The translations under genes were made by a program, and so were the position numbers. DNA of 64,000 nucleotides from Anthracocystis setariae. Taxonomy: Eukaryota > Basidiomycota > Ustilaginomycetes > Ustilaginales > Ustilaginaceae. Below are positions 19,727 to 29,210 of this stretch, piece by piece. The stretch is from the NCBI GenBank assembly GCA_928724745.1, contig CAKMXJ010000016.1, positions 324,501 through 388,500 on the forward strand, read 5' to 3'. Position 1 is the first letter of the stretch; every line of letters starts with the position of its first letter. The notes under the pieces are model-generated. The model searched no databases. It saw only the letters and a list, made by a program, of their open reading frames with translations, and was not told the origin of the DNA.

Positions 19727-20493
19727 AATGATCGACCTTGTTGAATCGAAAGAAATGTCGAGGTAGGATAATGGTGCAAGAGGCTGCTGCTATCCAACTA
19801 ACGTACGTCAAGAATGTCAAGAGAATGTCAAGAATGTTGTAGCAAGTAGTGAATGATGGCGTCAAAGTCAAAATCACAGAATCGCTTCAAAAGAGAGTGA
19901 CTCTCTTTTTTTTTTTTTTTTTTTTTTTTTTCTTACCAAACCTGACTTGGGCGCGAGGTGGAGGCAGAGACAGCGATCGATTCACATCGGCACACAAGTT
20001 GACAGCCCGATGGGATCAAGAAAAAAAATTCAAGTGGAGAATGGACGCTGAATCATAACAATCAAAATTAAATTAAATAAAATTGTTTTGTGCCTGAAGC
20101 GACTCTCTCAGCTTGTCCAGCCAAGTTTTGGCCCGAAATTCGCTGGTAAATTGCCGATAGAGAGAGAGAAAGAGAAAGAGAAAGAGAGTCTACTGGAGCC
20201 AAAAACTCCAGACTGTCTAGGCTGAGGCGCACACGCACCTAAATAATAATAAAAAAAGCCTGCCTGCTGTGTGTTGCCTGCTTGACTGCTTATGTCTCGG
20301 CACAGTATGGACCCTGCTGTCGTTGCCGTTGTGGATGCGATGCGATGGGATGCGATACGATGCGACTGGCGATGGAATTGTATCATCGATTCAAGGCTGC
20401 TTCGCCTTCCATTCCTGCTTACTTTTGTTTCCCCCAAGTATAGACAGCAGCCAACGTCGTCGACGACATCGATCTTGACCTCCTAATTCGCTG
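19727..20493. other. divergent intergenic region, Cbp3 and PP2C genes
   Basis: This is the shared promoter region of two divergently transcribed genes, both likely mitochondrial. It holds a 26-base T run, GA-rich simple repeats near 20158-20190 and repeated GATGCGAT-like units at 20335-20365. No coding sequence recognised. Confidence 0.5.
19906..19931. repeat. poly-T tract (26 bases)
   Basis: An uninterrupted T run in the divergent promoter region. Confidence 0.9.
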
Positions 20494-22326
20494 ATGATCA
20501 AGTCTACCAGCGGTGCGGTCGCCGGACCTTCTCGACTGCGCACACTCCATCCAGCTTGCCTGCTAACCACCTCACGGCCCTCTTCTCGAGTCTTGGCTGC
20601 ACCCTCCCATGCAGCGTCCATTTCGAGTTCTTGTCAAGTGCACAAAGCTGTAGCAGCTTTTACAACCACCGTTTCGACACCGCTGCACTCGAACAAGGGC
20701 AAGCAGAGAGCAATCGAGCCATCCGTCTTTCCTTCAACGCGGTGCAGCTGTGCCCAACAACAGAGACGCCATCAACAGACTTTTGTTCGAACAACCTCGC
20801 CTTCAGGTAACCAAGCACGCATTCAACTCAAATCGACGCGCAACGGCGTCTTTGGACTTTGCACATCGCGTGGCACTCGAGCCTACCAGGAAGACACGGC
20901 GTCCGTCTCCTGTCTGCATGTCGACGTCGACGAGCTGCAAAGAGACTACCTGAAACACCATGCGCATGCAACCTCGGCTGCAGGCACAGCCGCCGCCAAC
21001 GCAGCGTTGCATTGGGACCCCGACAAAGCAGGCGGCAACGAGCTTGGCGGTCAAGTGGTTTGGTTTGGCTGCTTCGATGGACACGGTGGTCAACAGGTGT
21101 CGAGCTTCTTGCGCGACCACTTGCACAAAACATTCGAAAGTGTCAAGCCTGATATGGTTACAGATACAGTTCAGTATACCAGGGAGCTAGGCGGCTACTT
21201 TCGACGTTTCAATGGTGGCGTGTTGGAGCGCTGGGTGAGCAAGGATCAACTCAAACCGGTACGTGCCGGACCCGCTCCTGGCCGACGCTTACCCTCACCA
21301 GTCGCGCCAAACAAGACCCAAGGGCAAGCAAAGACGCACAAAGATACTTGCAATCAAGTGGATCATCTATCGAAACCAGACTCGCTTTGCCACATGCTTA
21401 GCCACGAGCTCAAGCAAGACAGCACCGCAGCGCAGTCGCAAATTGCTAGTGGGACCATGACGCGGCCCACACGTCAAGAGGGCGCCATCAAGCTTGGAGG
21501 CAAGGTGAACGCTTCGGATGCGCAACCCAAGGGCAGCTCGGAGCAAGAGCAGGAGCAGGAGCAGGAGCAGCGATGGGATGCACTCATCCAACGCATCGCA
21601 CCTCCCAAGGGCATGGAGAAGGAGACCATGAGCATGGCCGAGCGTCTCACTCTGGCATGGCTGGTAGCTGACCGCCAAATCCAGTCGTCAGCCTCGATGG
21701 ATGTGGGAGGTAGTACGGCTTCGGTGACGCTGCTTCACTCGCTCGATATGCCTTGGGTGCCGTGGTACTCTTGCGAGTTTGTTGGTGTGCATGTTGCGCA
21801 CGTTGGTGATACGCGTGTGCTGCTGTGTGCGGCCAAGGACGGCAAAGCGATCCCATTGACCACGTACCACCATCCGGATGAACGGTCCGAGTCGGAGCGG
21901 TTGCGCAAGATGGGTGCGGGCATGATTACGGATTCGTTTGGCGAGGCAAGGTGGATGGGCGCTTTGGCCAACACGCGCGCGTTTGGCGATTCACGCTTCA
22001 AAAAGGTGGGCATCACAGCCGAACCCGAGGTGTACTCGCAAGTGATCAGGGGCAGCGACTATGGATTTGTGATCGCATTTAGCGACGGTATCGGCGGCGT
22101 GATTTCGGATCAGGAGGTGATCGATCTATGTCGAAACGCCAAACATCCAAGCGAGGCAGCACAGAGCGTCATGAGGTTTGCTGAAGAGTTGGGTGCTCAG
22201 GATAATTGCACGGTCATGGTGATTCCTTTGAAGGGGTGGGGCAAAGTGGGAGGCGAGGATCTGACGCGAGAGAGACGCGAGATGCGAAGGTCCAAGGTGG
22301 ATTTGTACCGCGACAATCGTCAGTAG
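20494..22326 (+). CDS. PP2C-type protein phosphatase, Ptc6-like, probably mitochondrial
   Basis: This 610 aa metal-dependent Ser/Thr phosphatase has the PP2C metal-binding motifs in order: RAYQED near 130, CFDGHGG near 195, HVGDTRVLL near 430, a MGALANTRAFGD segment near 490, AFSDGIGGVISDQE near 530, and AQDNCTVMVIPL near 570. A Ser/Thr/Arg-rich, acid-poor N-terminus of about 90 residues suggests mitochondrial import. A hydrophilic insert of about 150 residues (about 250-400), which includes a Glu-Gln repeat, makes it longer than yeast Ptc6 (442 aa). The overall motif spacing looks most like the Ptc6 branch, which in yeast acts on mitochondrial targets and mitophagy. That subfamily call is inference; the PP2C fold is clear. 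Confidence 0.85.
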   Translation: MIKSTSGAVAGPSRLRTLHPACLLTTSRPSSRVLAAPSHAASISSSCQVHKAVAAFTTTVSTPLHSNKGKQRAIEPSVFPSTRCSCAQQQRRHQQTFVRTTSPSGNQARIQLKSTRNGVFGLCTSRGTRAYQEDTASVSCLHVDVDELQRDYLKHHAHATSAAGTAAANAALHWDPDKAGGNELGGQVVWFGCFDGHGGQQVSSFLRDHLHKTFESVKPDMVTDTVQYTRELGGYFRRFNGGVLERWVSKDQLKPVRAGPAPGRRLPSPVAPNKTQGQAKTHKDTCNQVDHLSKPDSLCHMLSHELKQDSTAAQSQIASGTMTRPTRQEGAIKLGGKVNASDAQPKGSSEQEQEQEQEQRWDALIQRIAPPKGMEKETMSMAERLTLAWLVADRQIQSSASMDVGGSTASVTLLHSLDMPWVPWYSCEFVGVHVAHVGDTRVLLCAAKDGKAIPLTTYHHPDERSESERLRKMGAGMITDSFGEARWMGALANTRAFGDSRFKKVGITAEPEVYSQVIRGSDYGFVIAFSDGIGGVISDQEVIDLCRNAKHPSEAAQSVMRFAEELGAQDNCTVMVIPLKGWGKVGGEDLTRERREMRRSKVDLYRDNRQ

Positions 22327-23547
22327 TAGTGATGACTCGTTTGTGTTGCACTATAGATAGACAAAGCTCAGAGATGTGCACATTCAGATGTAAGCTAGCT
22401 TGTGGTGAGCATGATGGCAGCCACACAAGTCACGAGTGCCGATTTGAATGAGGACATCGGCGACGTGACGGACCAAAAGCGCCAAAAAAAAGAGATTTGT
22501 AAATTGGATTCACAATTGCGACGCAGCGGACGGACGCGTCGCTGTTTGCTGTTTGCTGGCGTGCATGGATCAAGCCGAGCGCGTAAATGAGGGTAGCTGC
22601 TCTTGTCACTTGGCACCGAGAGCGAATCAAGCCCAAAGTGCTAGACGCAGAGTATAGCAGCGCTGGCCTGGTAGCAGTGAAGCGTTGGTAGTGATGCAAA
22701 CAGAGTCGATCGAGGCACAAAAAAATCACAACGCTTTGCTAAAAGAAAAACAAGGCGGCAGCGCGTCTCTTTCAAAAACCAAATCCAAAAAGCCAAAGGC
22801 GACGCAATCCGCTGCGCTGTGCTGTACGTTTTTTTGTGAAACGGTTGGTCATGTCAAACAAATAACAATTAAATAATAATGATAATAATAATAATAATAA
22901 TAATGGAGCTTAGCTCGTCGCTTTCTTCTTGGCACCATCGTTGTTGCTCGTAACTACTATCGTCCGTCTGCTTTGGGACTTTGTCGCATAATCTGCGGTC
23001 GAGACCATACTGAATCTGAGCTTTCTGAACCCGCACACTGTCTGGTGTCACAAACAAAGTACGTGCAAGCAAATAGTAGTAAACATCGACAACGACAACC
23101 ACACTACTGACGAGCACGAGTAGGATCTCGTGCAGCGCTGCAAATTTGTGCATATGTGTGTGTGTGTGTCTGTGTGAGAGAGTGCCTCGTGCCTCTCCTC
23201 GTCGTCTCGGGTCAGCGTGTGCTTTCCGTCTGTCAGGAAATCTATTCGCTCCTCCTCGTCCCTCGCTTGAAATCACATCCAACGATCCCTCTTTTCGCGT
23301 CCACACCATCATCTCGCACCCTCTCTCCTTGCCCAATCCCTTCACCTTGATCCCCCTCGCGCCCTCTCACATAGCAACGCGTCTTCATCCTCGTCCTCAC
23401 CGCACCCTTGTCAAGCCTTACCAACCCCCACTCCTCACCCACCAACTGCGAATCGCCTCGCTCATAGCAACTCATCCCTCGGCTCATGCTGACACCACGC
23501 TAGCCAGCCCCCAAACACGATCCTTTGTTGCTCAACTGCGACTCAAC
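22327..23547. other. intergenic region upstream of the Itc1-like gene
   Basis: It holds the 3' region of the PP2C gene and the promoter and leader of the next gene. It contains an AAT repeat. The frame of the downstream gene is open to 23146 with no conserved sequence, so this part is taken as leader. Short TG and CT tracts lie at 23155-23180. Confidence 0.5.
22872..22904. repeat. AAT microsatellite
   Basis: (ATA/AAT)n with one G interruption. Confidence 0.9.
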
Positions 23548-26500
23548 ATGCCTCTCGTCAAGCGTAAAGTCGTCGAGCTGCTTCCTCCACCCGTCGCATC
23601 AGGCTCCGACGATCCCGACGTCTTCTACCTCGCCGCTACTGGCGAAGTCTTTGCCGATTTCGAGTCCTACTCTGACCGTCTAACTTTCTACAAGCAAAAG
23701 ATCTTCCAATGTGAGCTCACCGGTCGCATCAACCTCACCTACTTTGAAGCACTCAAGAGCGAACGCAAGCAAGCCATCGCACTTCACAAGATCTTCCCCG
23801 AGCAGCTCAAAGCTCCCGTTTTGCGCTCGGTCCAGTTCCAAATCACCGGTCGTATCGACCAACTCGTCGACCTCGTCTACGATCGCTTCAAGCATCGCTT
23901 CTTCCCAGGCGAGATCGTCTTCTTCGACCTCGACGCCGACAAGTATTATGCTCGCGTCACCAACGTCCATCCACCACCTCCTCCCACCAACGCCGACAAT
24001 CAACTCAAACACCACCACAACAACCCACAACCCAACGGTCACACCGAATCTAGCTCCTCACCCACCCCTGCCGCCGCTACAACAACCGACATCCACACCA
24101 TCGGCGCGAACCTCTCCCTCTCGCTCGACCAAGCCAACGCACAAGACGATCCAGCCAAATACATCTACACCGTCGACCTGCTCGACGACCAAGACGAAGC
24201 CACCGGCGGCACGCACATCACCGCTTGCCACAAACTCAGCCGCGACCGTCTGGCGTTTTCCAAAACCATCCTGCGCAAGTATCTGCGCGACTGCATCGTG
24301 CGCGCCGCCAACATCGGCGCAGAGTGGAGGGTCAAGCACTGGCTCGCTCTCAAGTACAACATCGCGCTCGAACCCACCGACGAGATCGCTGAGAAGAACG
24401 AGGAGATCAAAGATGCCAAGCTATCCAAGCGCAAAAAGTATTTGCTGCTGACCGATGGCGAGGATTCGTCCGCGTCGGCGGCCAAGAAATTCAAGCGCGA
24501 GGCAGGCAAGAAGTTGAGCGCTGCCGCACAGAGAAAGGCGGATGAGGCGGAGAAGGCAGCGATCGAAAAGGCAAAGGAGGAGGAGAGGCTTAGGAAGAAG
24601 AATCTCAAGTATCCCATCGAGGATCTCGAACTGGATCCGATTACCAAGCGCGAGCTCATGTTCAAGGTGCCCGGCGAGTACGACAGACGTAAGGAACGTC
24701 CGATACCGGGACGTGGCGAGCATGCTTTGCCAGTTCCTGCACAACTGTTTGAGACTTTCATTGCAACCTACTACTTTCTCGTTGCGCACGGAAAACCGTT
24801 GCTGCTTTCACCCTTCACGCTCGACGAGTACGAACAGGCGTTACGACACAACGTCACCGACCAAGCGTGTACCTTGGTCAACGAGATCCACCGTACGCTC
24901 ATCAACCTCATCGTACGCGATGGCGGTTCCAGCCTTACCGCCACCACTTCAGCGCTGCAAGCAACGCTCGACGTTGCCGGTTCATCCGCCCCCGCCAGCG
25001 TCAATGGCGATGATGTCGACGACACCGCCAGCCAAGCCGCCGTCGCGTCCGATATCGACGAACTCGAACCCGCCGTAGCGCCCAATGGCACCTCGGCCAA
25101 CGGACACCACACCAATGCTGCCGCCGAGATCGCATCGCTGCTCGAAGCTGCACGCGCGCTGTCGGCTGGATGGGAGCGTCTGCTGATCCGTCCTGACAAT
25201 CGACGCGAGCGGTGGCAGAACTCGCTGATCGGATTGATCGCCGCACGTGCCACTCCGGACACTCTGCCGCGCATGATCGGCATCCTGTCGCACCTCACCG
25301 CCACCGAGCATGCGGATGGATACATCGATGGCGAGTGGGTGGCGGATCTGTACGATTCGCCCGCGCAGCGCTATGCGCTGTTGACTCTGACGGACAAGTT
25401 GAACGTTTTGGATTTCCTGTGCTCGCAAGCGGTGATGACCAAGTCGGTCAAGATGTTCTACGACGAGTGCGAGGCGCAGGTGACCGAGCTGCGCAAGGAG
25501 AAGATCGATATCAGTCGGGAGAGGAAGAAGCTGGCCGAGGCGAGGGAGGAGTTTGAGGGCAAGAACAAGGACGAGCAAGGTGAGCAGGCGGAGGGGGATG
25601 AGGGAGGGGAAGGAGAAGGGGTGCAAGAGGAGGATGATGAAGAAGAAGAAGAGGAAGATGACGAGGAGGGGGAGGAGGAGGAGGAGGAAGAAGAGGAAGA
25701 AGACGAGCTTGCGTCGGACTCGGACACACGGTCGGTACGGGAGACGTCTTCGTCGTTTTCCGACTCTGGCGCACGTCCGCGCGGTGGTGCATCGCGTCAA
25801 GAGATCCTACGTCAAAAGGCGCTCGAGAAGCGTGCTGCCGAAGCGGCGCTACGTGCGGAACAGGCGAAAGCTGCTGCATTGCATAAAGCCAAACTCGCCG
25901 AGAACAAGATTCTCACCGCCCAACGCAAGAAGCTGGACGAGGAGGAAGCGAAGCTCGCTCGACGCGATGAGGTGATCGAACGCGAGTTCCGACGATTGCT
26001 GCATGTGGCCAGGATGGTGCCGTTGGGACGCGATCGGTTTGGTGACAAGTATTGGTGGTTCGATGGTGTTGGTTCGTGTTCGCTCGTTACCGGCGGTGAT
26101 AAGTGTACCTACCAAACAGGACGCTTGTTCGTGCAGGCTTGTAGTGAGGAGGAAGTAGCTTTGCTTATTCCTGAAACGCCGATAGGGGGTGCGGGGATGG
26201 TGGATTCGCCGTATGCGTATTTATTCCACCAACCGGTCACCATGGAGTTGTACTCGAGTCGGCGTAGGAGCGAGTTGGGTGGTGACGAGGGGATTTTGGC
26301 GCCCGGGGAGTGGGGGGTGTATACCGAGTCGGAGCAGGTGGATCAATTGTTGGCATGGTTGCGCGTCAAGGGGTGTAGGGAGAACCATTTGAAGCAACAG
26401 ATCGCCAAGTTTAGAGGGTATCTTCAGAATGGGTTGAAGAAGCGCAGTGCCGATTTGACGTCGCAGGTGTTGAAGGAGTCCGAGTTGGTTAGGAGGAGTG

Positions 26501-26586
26501 CTAGGGGTAGGAGCAGTGGCGAGGGGGTAGGGGCCAAGGGGTTGGCGTATTTGGCGTGGAGAAATGCGTTGGATAAGAGTAAGTAG
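23548..26586 (+). CDS. ITC1: ISWI chromatin-remodelling subunit, Itc1/ACF1-type (WAC-DDT-WHIM)
   Basis: This 1012 aa nuclear protein is the likely partner of an ISWI ATPase in nucleosome spacing and repression. The start at 23548 begins MPLVKRKVVELLPPP, which matches the conserved beginning of the family; upstream codons in frame look like leader. The WAC DNA-binding domain covers about 1-130 (GEVFADFESY, FQCELTGR-NLTYFEAL-SE). A basic, Lys-rich helix lies near 290-360. The DDT domain lies near 393-455 (FETFIATYYFLVAHGKPL). WHIM-type motifs follow: an R-LLTLTDKLNVLDFLC segment near 620 and the R-FRRLLHVARMVPLGRDRFGDKYWWFDG segment near 820. Between them is a long Glu/Asp tract (about 680-725) and a predicted coiled coil. 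No bromodomain or PHD finger is present, as in fungal Itc1. Confidence 0.88.
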   Translation: MPLVKRKVVELLPPPVASGSDDPDVFYLAATGEVFADFESYSDRLTFYKQKIFQCELTGRINLTYFEALKSERKQAIALHKIFPEQLKAPVLRSVQFQITGRIDQLVDLVYDRFKHRFFPGEIVFFDLDADKYYARVTNVHPPPPPTNADNQLKHHHNNPQPNGHTESSSSPTPAAATTTDIHTIGANLSLSLDQANAQDDPAKYIYTVDLLDDQDEATGGTHITACHKLSRDRLAFSKTILRKYLRDCIVRAANIGAEWRVKHWLALKYNIALEPTDEIAEKNEEIKDAKLSKRKKYLLLTDGEDSSASAAKKFKREAGKKLSAAAQRKADEAEKAAIEKAKEEERLRKKNLKYPIEDLELDPITKRELMFKVPGEYDRRKERPIPGRGEHALPVPAQLFETFIATYYFLVAHGKPLLLSPFTLDEYEQALRHNVTDQACTLVNEIHRTLINLIVRDGGSSLTATTSALQATLDVAGSSAPASVNGDDVDDTASQAAVASDIDELEPAVAPNGTSANGHHTNAAAEIASLLEAARALSAGWERLLIRPDNRRERWQNSLIGLIAARATPDTLPRMIGILSHLTATEHADGYIDGEWVADLYDSPAQRYALLTLTDKLNVLDFLCSQAVMTKSVKMFYDECEAQVTELRKEKIDISRERKKLAEAREEFEGKNKDEQGEQAEGDEGGEGEGVQEEDDEEEEEEDDEEGEEEEEEEEEEDELASDSDTRSVRETSSSFSDSGARPRGGASRQEILRQKALEKRAAEAALRAEQAKAAALHKAKLAENKILTAQRKKLDEEEAKLARRDEVIEREFRRLLHVARMVPLGRDRFGDKYWWFDGVGSCSLVTGGDKCTYQTGRLFVQACSEEEVALLIPETPIGGAGMVDSPYAYLFHQPVTMELYSSRRRSELGGDEGILAPGEWGVYTESEQVDQLLAWLRVKGCRENHLKQQIAKFRGYLQNGLKKRSADLTSQVLKESELVRRSARGRSSGEGVGAKGLAYLAWRNALDKSK

Positions 26587-26648
26587 AGCCGAGTTAGTGT
26601 AATAGCAATCATAATGGGATTTTCACAAACTTGTGCGACGAGAAATTA

Positions 26649-26677
26649 CACCACCACCACCACCACCACCACCACCA
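26649..26677. repeat. CCA microsatellite
   Basis: Nine or more uninterrupted CAC units just downstream of the Itc1-like gene. Confidence 0.9.
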
Positions 26678-26679
26678 GG

Positions 26680-26680
<1 letters not shown>

Positions 26681-26714
<34 letters not shown>
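26681..26714. repeat. ATGGGC hexanucleotide tandem repeat
   Basis: Five consecutive CATGGG units with almost no intervening bases after the CCA run. Confidence 0.9.
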
Positions 26715-26715
<1 letters not shown>

Positions 26716-27359
26716 CCCGCTTGATCTTGGGAAATCGTCGACAAATCGACGGTACCGGCGGGGGTTGGCAAGCTGAGCCAAAAAAAGAGCGCGTTGAGTC
26801 GGTGGAGATGGTGAATGCGTCAAATTTCGGGTTACTCACCGGTCCAAGTTGCTGTGAAACCTCGAAACTAGCGCCGACAAGAGCCTCACCACTGTGGAAT
26901 GAGAAGGGGGGGGGGGGAAGGGTTTGATTTCGACCCCCGGCATCTCGAATAACTTGTAACTTGTATGCTCAGACGATGGAATGCACTGGATTCGCACCGC
27001 TGTGAAACCTCGATAGTTGCACAACAATGGTTGATAGAGAAGAAGCCGCATTCCACCTGAGCATACAGAGCAACCAATTTCCGGATCACCATCTATATGC
27101 ATCCACATAACACGACAATTTTTTTGAGCAAATCAACCCCCCCCCCTCTTTGATTGGAAAGCGACGTTTCTCAGCTACTGTGCAATAGCTTTGTTTTCTC
27201 ATTTGATCCATGGGATTAACTCGTCACAATGAGCACCTAGTGGAGGTAGATCGCTTTTGAGGATTGCTGGGAACCTCTTAAACCCACTTGTTGATGAATC
27301 TACCATGACTTGTAACACTCAGAAGGTGTACTAAAGCCGATTTACTCAGCAACTATTCT

Positions 27360-28110
27360 ACCTAGGGATTTGAAAAAAGATGGGCATTCAGGCCAGATAG
27401 CTAGGCAGCATGGTGTTGGCAGTGGAAGAGTGAGTGGGTATCAAAAGCCCTACAATCTGCAGCATCATCGCTTCTTGGAACGTAGACGGGGTTCCAGGCT
27501 TTGTCTCGAGCAACGCTTGGGTGTGGCGCTACAAATGCGTAAACTCGTCGTCGTCATCGTAACTACTTTTGCGAGCACGGGTTATCAAAAAAAACCGAAA
27601 AAAAAAAAAAAAAGTGTCTCCTCACCAAAAAGAGACTTTGGAAGGTCCGGCTTAAATTGGACGGTTGACGGTTGCAAGAGTGTGAGTGTGGGTGTTCGTG
27701 TGATCCGATCAGACCAAAGTCAAACCGTTTAGGTTCCTGACGGTCGCGGTTAATTGGTGGGTAAAAGCATTTGGAGTGAGCTGAAATGTCATGTTGACTA
27801 CCATGAAGTTTGGTGGGCGGTAGCATTGTGGGATGGGGGACTGCATGAGTTGGGGCAGAGGTGTGCGGTGATTAGAGGAGTCATGACCAGTAGTAAGGTA
27901 TTACATCGAGATAAAATCTTTTATCAACATTGCAAAGTGCTTCTTGTAAGCAAACATGATGTTTCAGCAAGACGGCGAGCCAAAAAGGCATCTTCCAAGT
28001 CTCTACTCAGGCAGCAAGGCATTGCATCCCTTCGCCCAATTGGCCAACTCAATCTCGACATCTTTAACCCTATCGAGCACATCTGTGGCTGGCAACGACT
28101 AGGACAATAA
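27360..28110 (+). pseudogene. eroded Tc1/mariner-like transposase
   Basis: An open segment (27754-28110) encodes a sequence that lines up with the catalytic half of Tc1/mariner transposases. It has VWWAVALWDGGLHEL where the family has a V-VWG...G segment, KHDVSARRRAKK where it has Q-DNA-(C/A)H-A, and LNLDIFNPIEHICGW where it has the strongly conserved SPDLNPIEH-WGW block. About 38 residues separate the Asp and Glu, against 34 or slightly more in Tc1 elements. Upstream, around 27360-27520, another frame contains a possible helix-turn-helix remnant ending in a WNVDGVPG-like segment. There is no complete frame and no inverted repeat was found, so it is an old, inactive copy. Confidence 0.55.
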
Positions 28111-29210
28111 CCCCCAACACCACCAACCCAAAGGTAAAGCTCGAATCCCCAGCAGAACCGAGAGTGGAGCCAAGCAAGATTCTCCCCAGCTGTGGCAGTA
28201 TGCAAAGCCTTCTACTAGTAAAGCCTGGCTTAAAGATCGACAGCACGGCAGCTGTCATTTAAAGGCCACTTGGGTCGGTTTGCCCCCAAATCGCAGCTTA
28301 CCTCACGCCATTCTCTGCATCACCTCAGTTATGTAGCTGAGAACCGGGCGCTTTCCTAATCAAGACGGTGTTGATGGATCTTGGATGGTGGACACGATAC
28401 GCAGTCGCCATTGCTCGCGCGGTGCTGTCCTCGAGCGTGCAACACGATGGAAATTTTCTGCACTGCGGTACCAACGCCCAGATACTTTCGTACGATCTCC
28501 CCTGCTTACCATCCAACCAGCGACAAGAATCTTGCCCTACTTGGGGGTCTCGTAGAAGCCCTCGGACAAGCCAACGAAACGAGTGCATCGATGACTTGCC
28601 TACATGCCACTGCCAACCCACCAGAGCGTACGATTCAACGCGCAGGATGCGTTACTAAGCCCGCCGAGACCTCATTCACACATGCCTTAGCCAGCACGTA
28701 AGTATGCACCAGCAGCCGACGGTGCAGAGATCTTGGATGCCACTGCCAACTTGACGTCGCCAAATGCAGTGAGGTCAGTAACAAAATTTGTTATTGTGAC
28801 AATGTCAGAGATCGAAGCGGATGGACGGGATACTGGACAAAGCTCAATGGCAAGGATGACAAGCGAATGGAATGGGCGAAATAGGAAAGAGGTTGCAAAC
28901 ATCGTCGCTCACTCTCCCTTCTTGGTAATCCATCATCATCTTGTTATCCCGAATGCTCTCTAGCGACATCCATCACTCCCATGCGAAACCTCAGCCAGCA
29001 GCAGCACGCAACAACCGTCGATTGTGAAACATGAACCAACCGTTTTCCTACCCGACTAGCGGTGAATCCCTACCCCACCGGGTAGGACGACCTCGGACAG
29101 CTCTCTCCGTCGAGGTAGTTCAACACCGCAACGAAGCGAGAGCGCACCGTGATTGTGATTTTGACAAGATTCCACTGCATTGCATTCCTATAGTGCTGGG
29201 ACCTGCTAAA
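28111..29210. other. intergenic, no clear gene
   Basis: No recognised product. A 106-codon plus-strand frame (28381-28701, first internal ATG near 28450) ends inside a perfect GTAAGT, and a second open stretch follows in another frame to 28963. This could be a decayed or lineage-specific spliced gene, but I found no acceptor that joins them convincingly. Confidence 0.35.

Larger units (their letters stand above)
26587..27359. other. intergenic, simple repeats
   Basis: No gene recognised. The stretch carries a CCA microsatellite, an ATGGGC repeat, a 12-base G run (26906-26917) and a 10-base C run (27137-27146). The phrase GCTGTGAAACCTCGA occurs twice, at about 26851 and 27000, as a short direct repeat. 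Confidence 0.5.

Noticed and set aside
26690..26930. Frames with poly-His, poly-Gly or Met-Gly repeats
   Set aside because: They arise from the CCA and ATGGGC simple repeats and have no other protein features.
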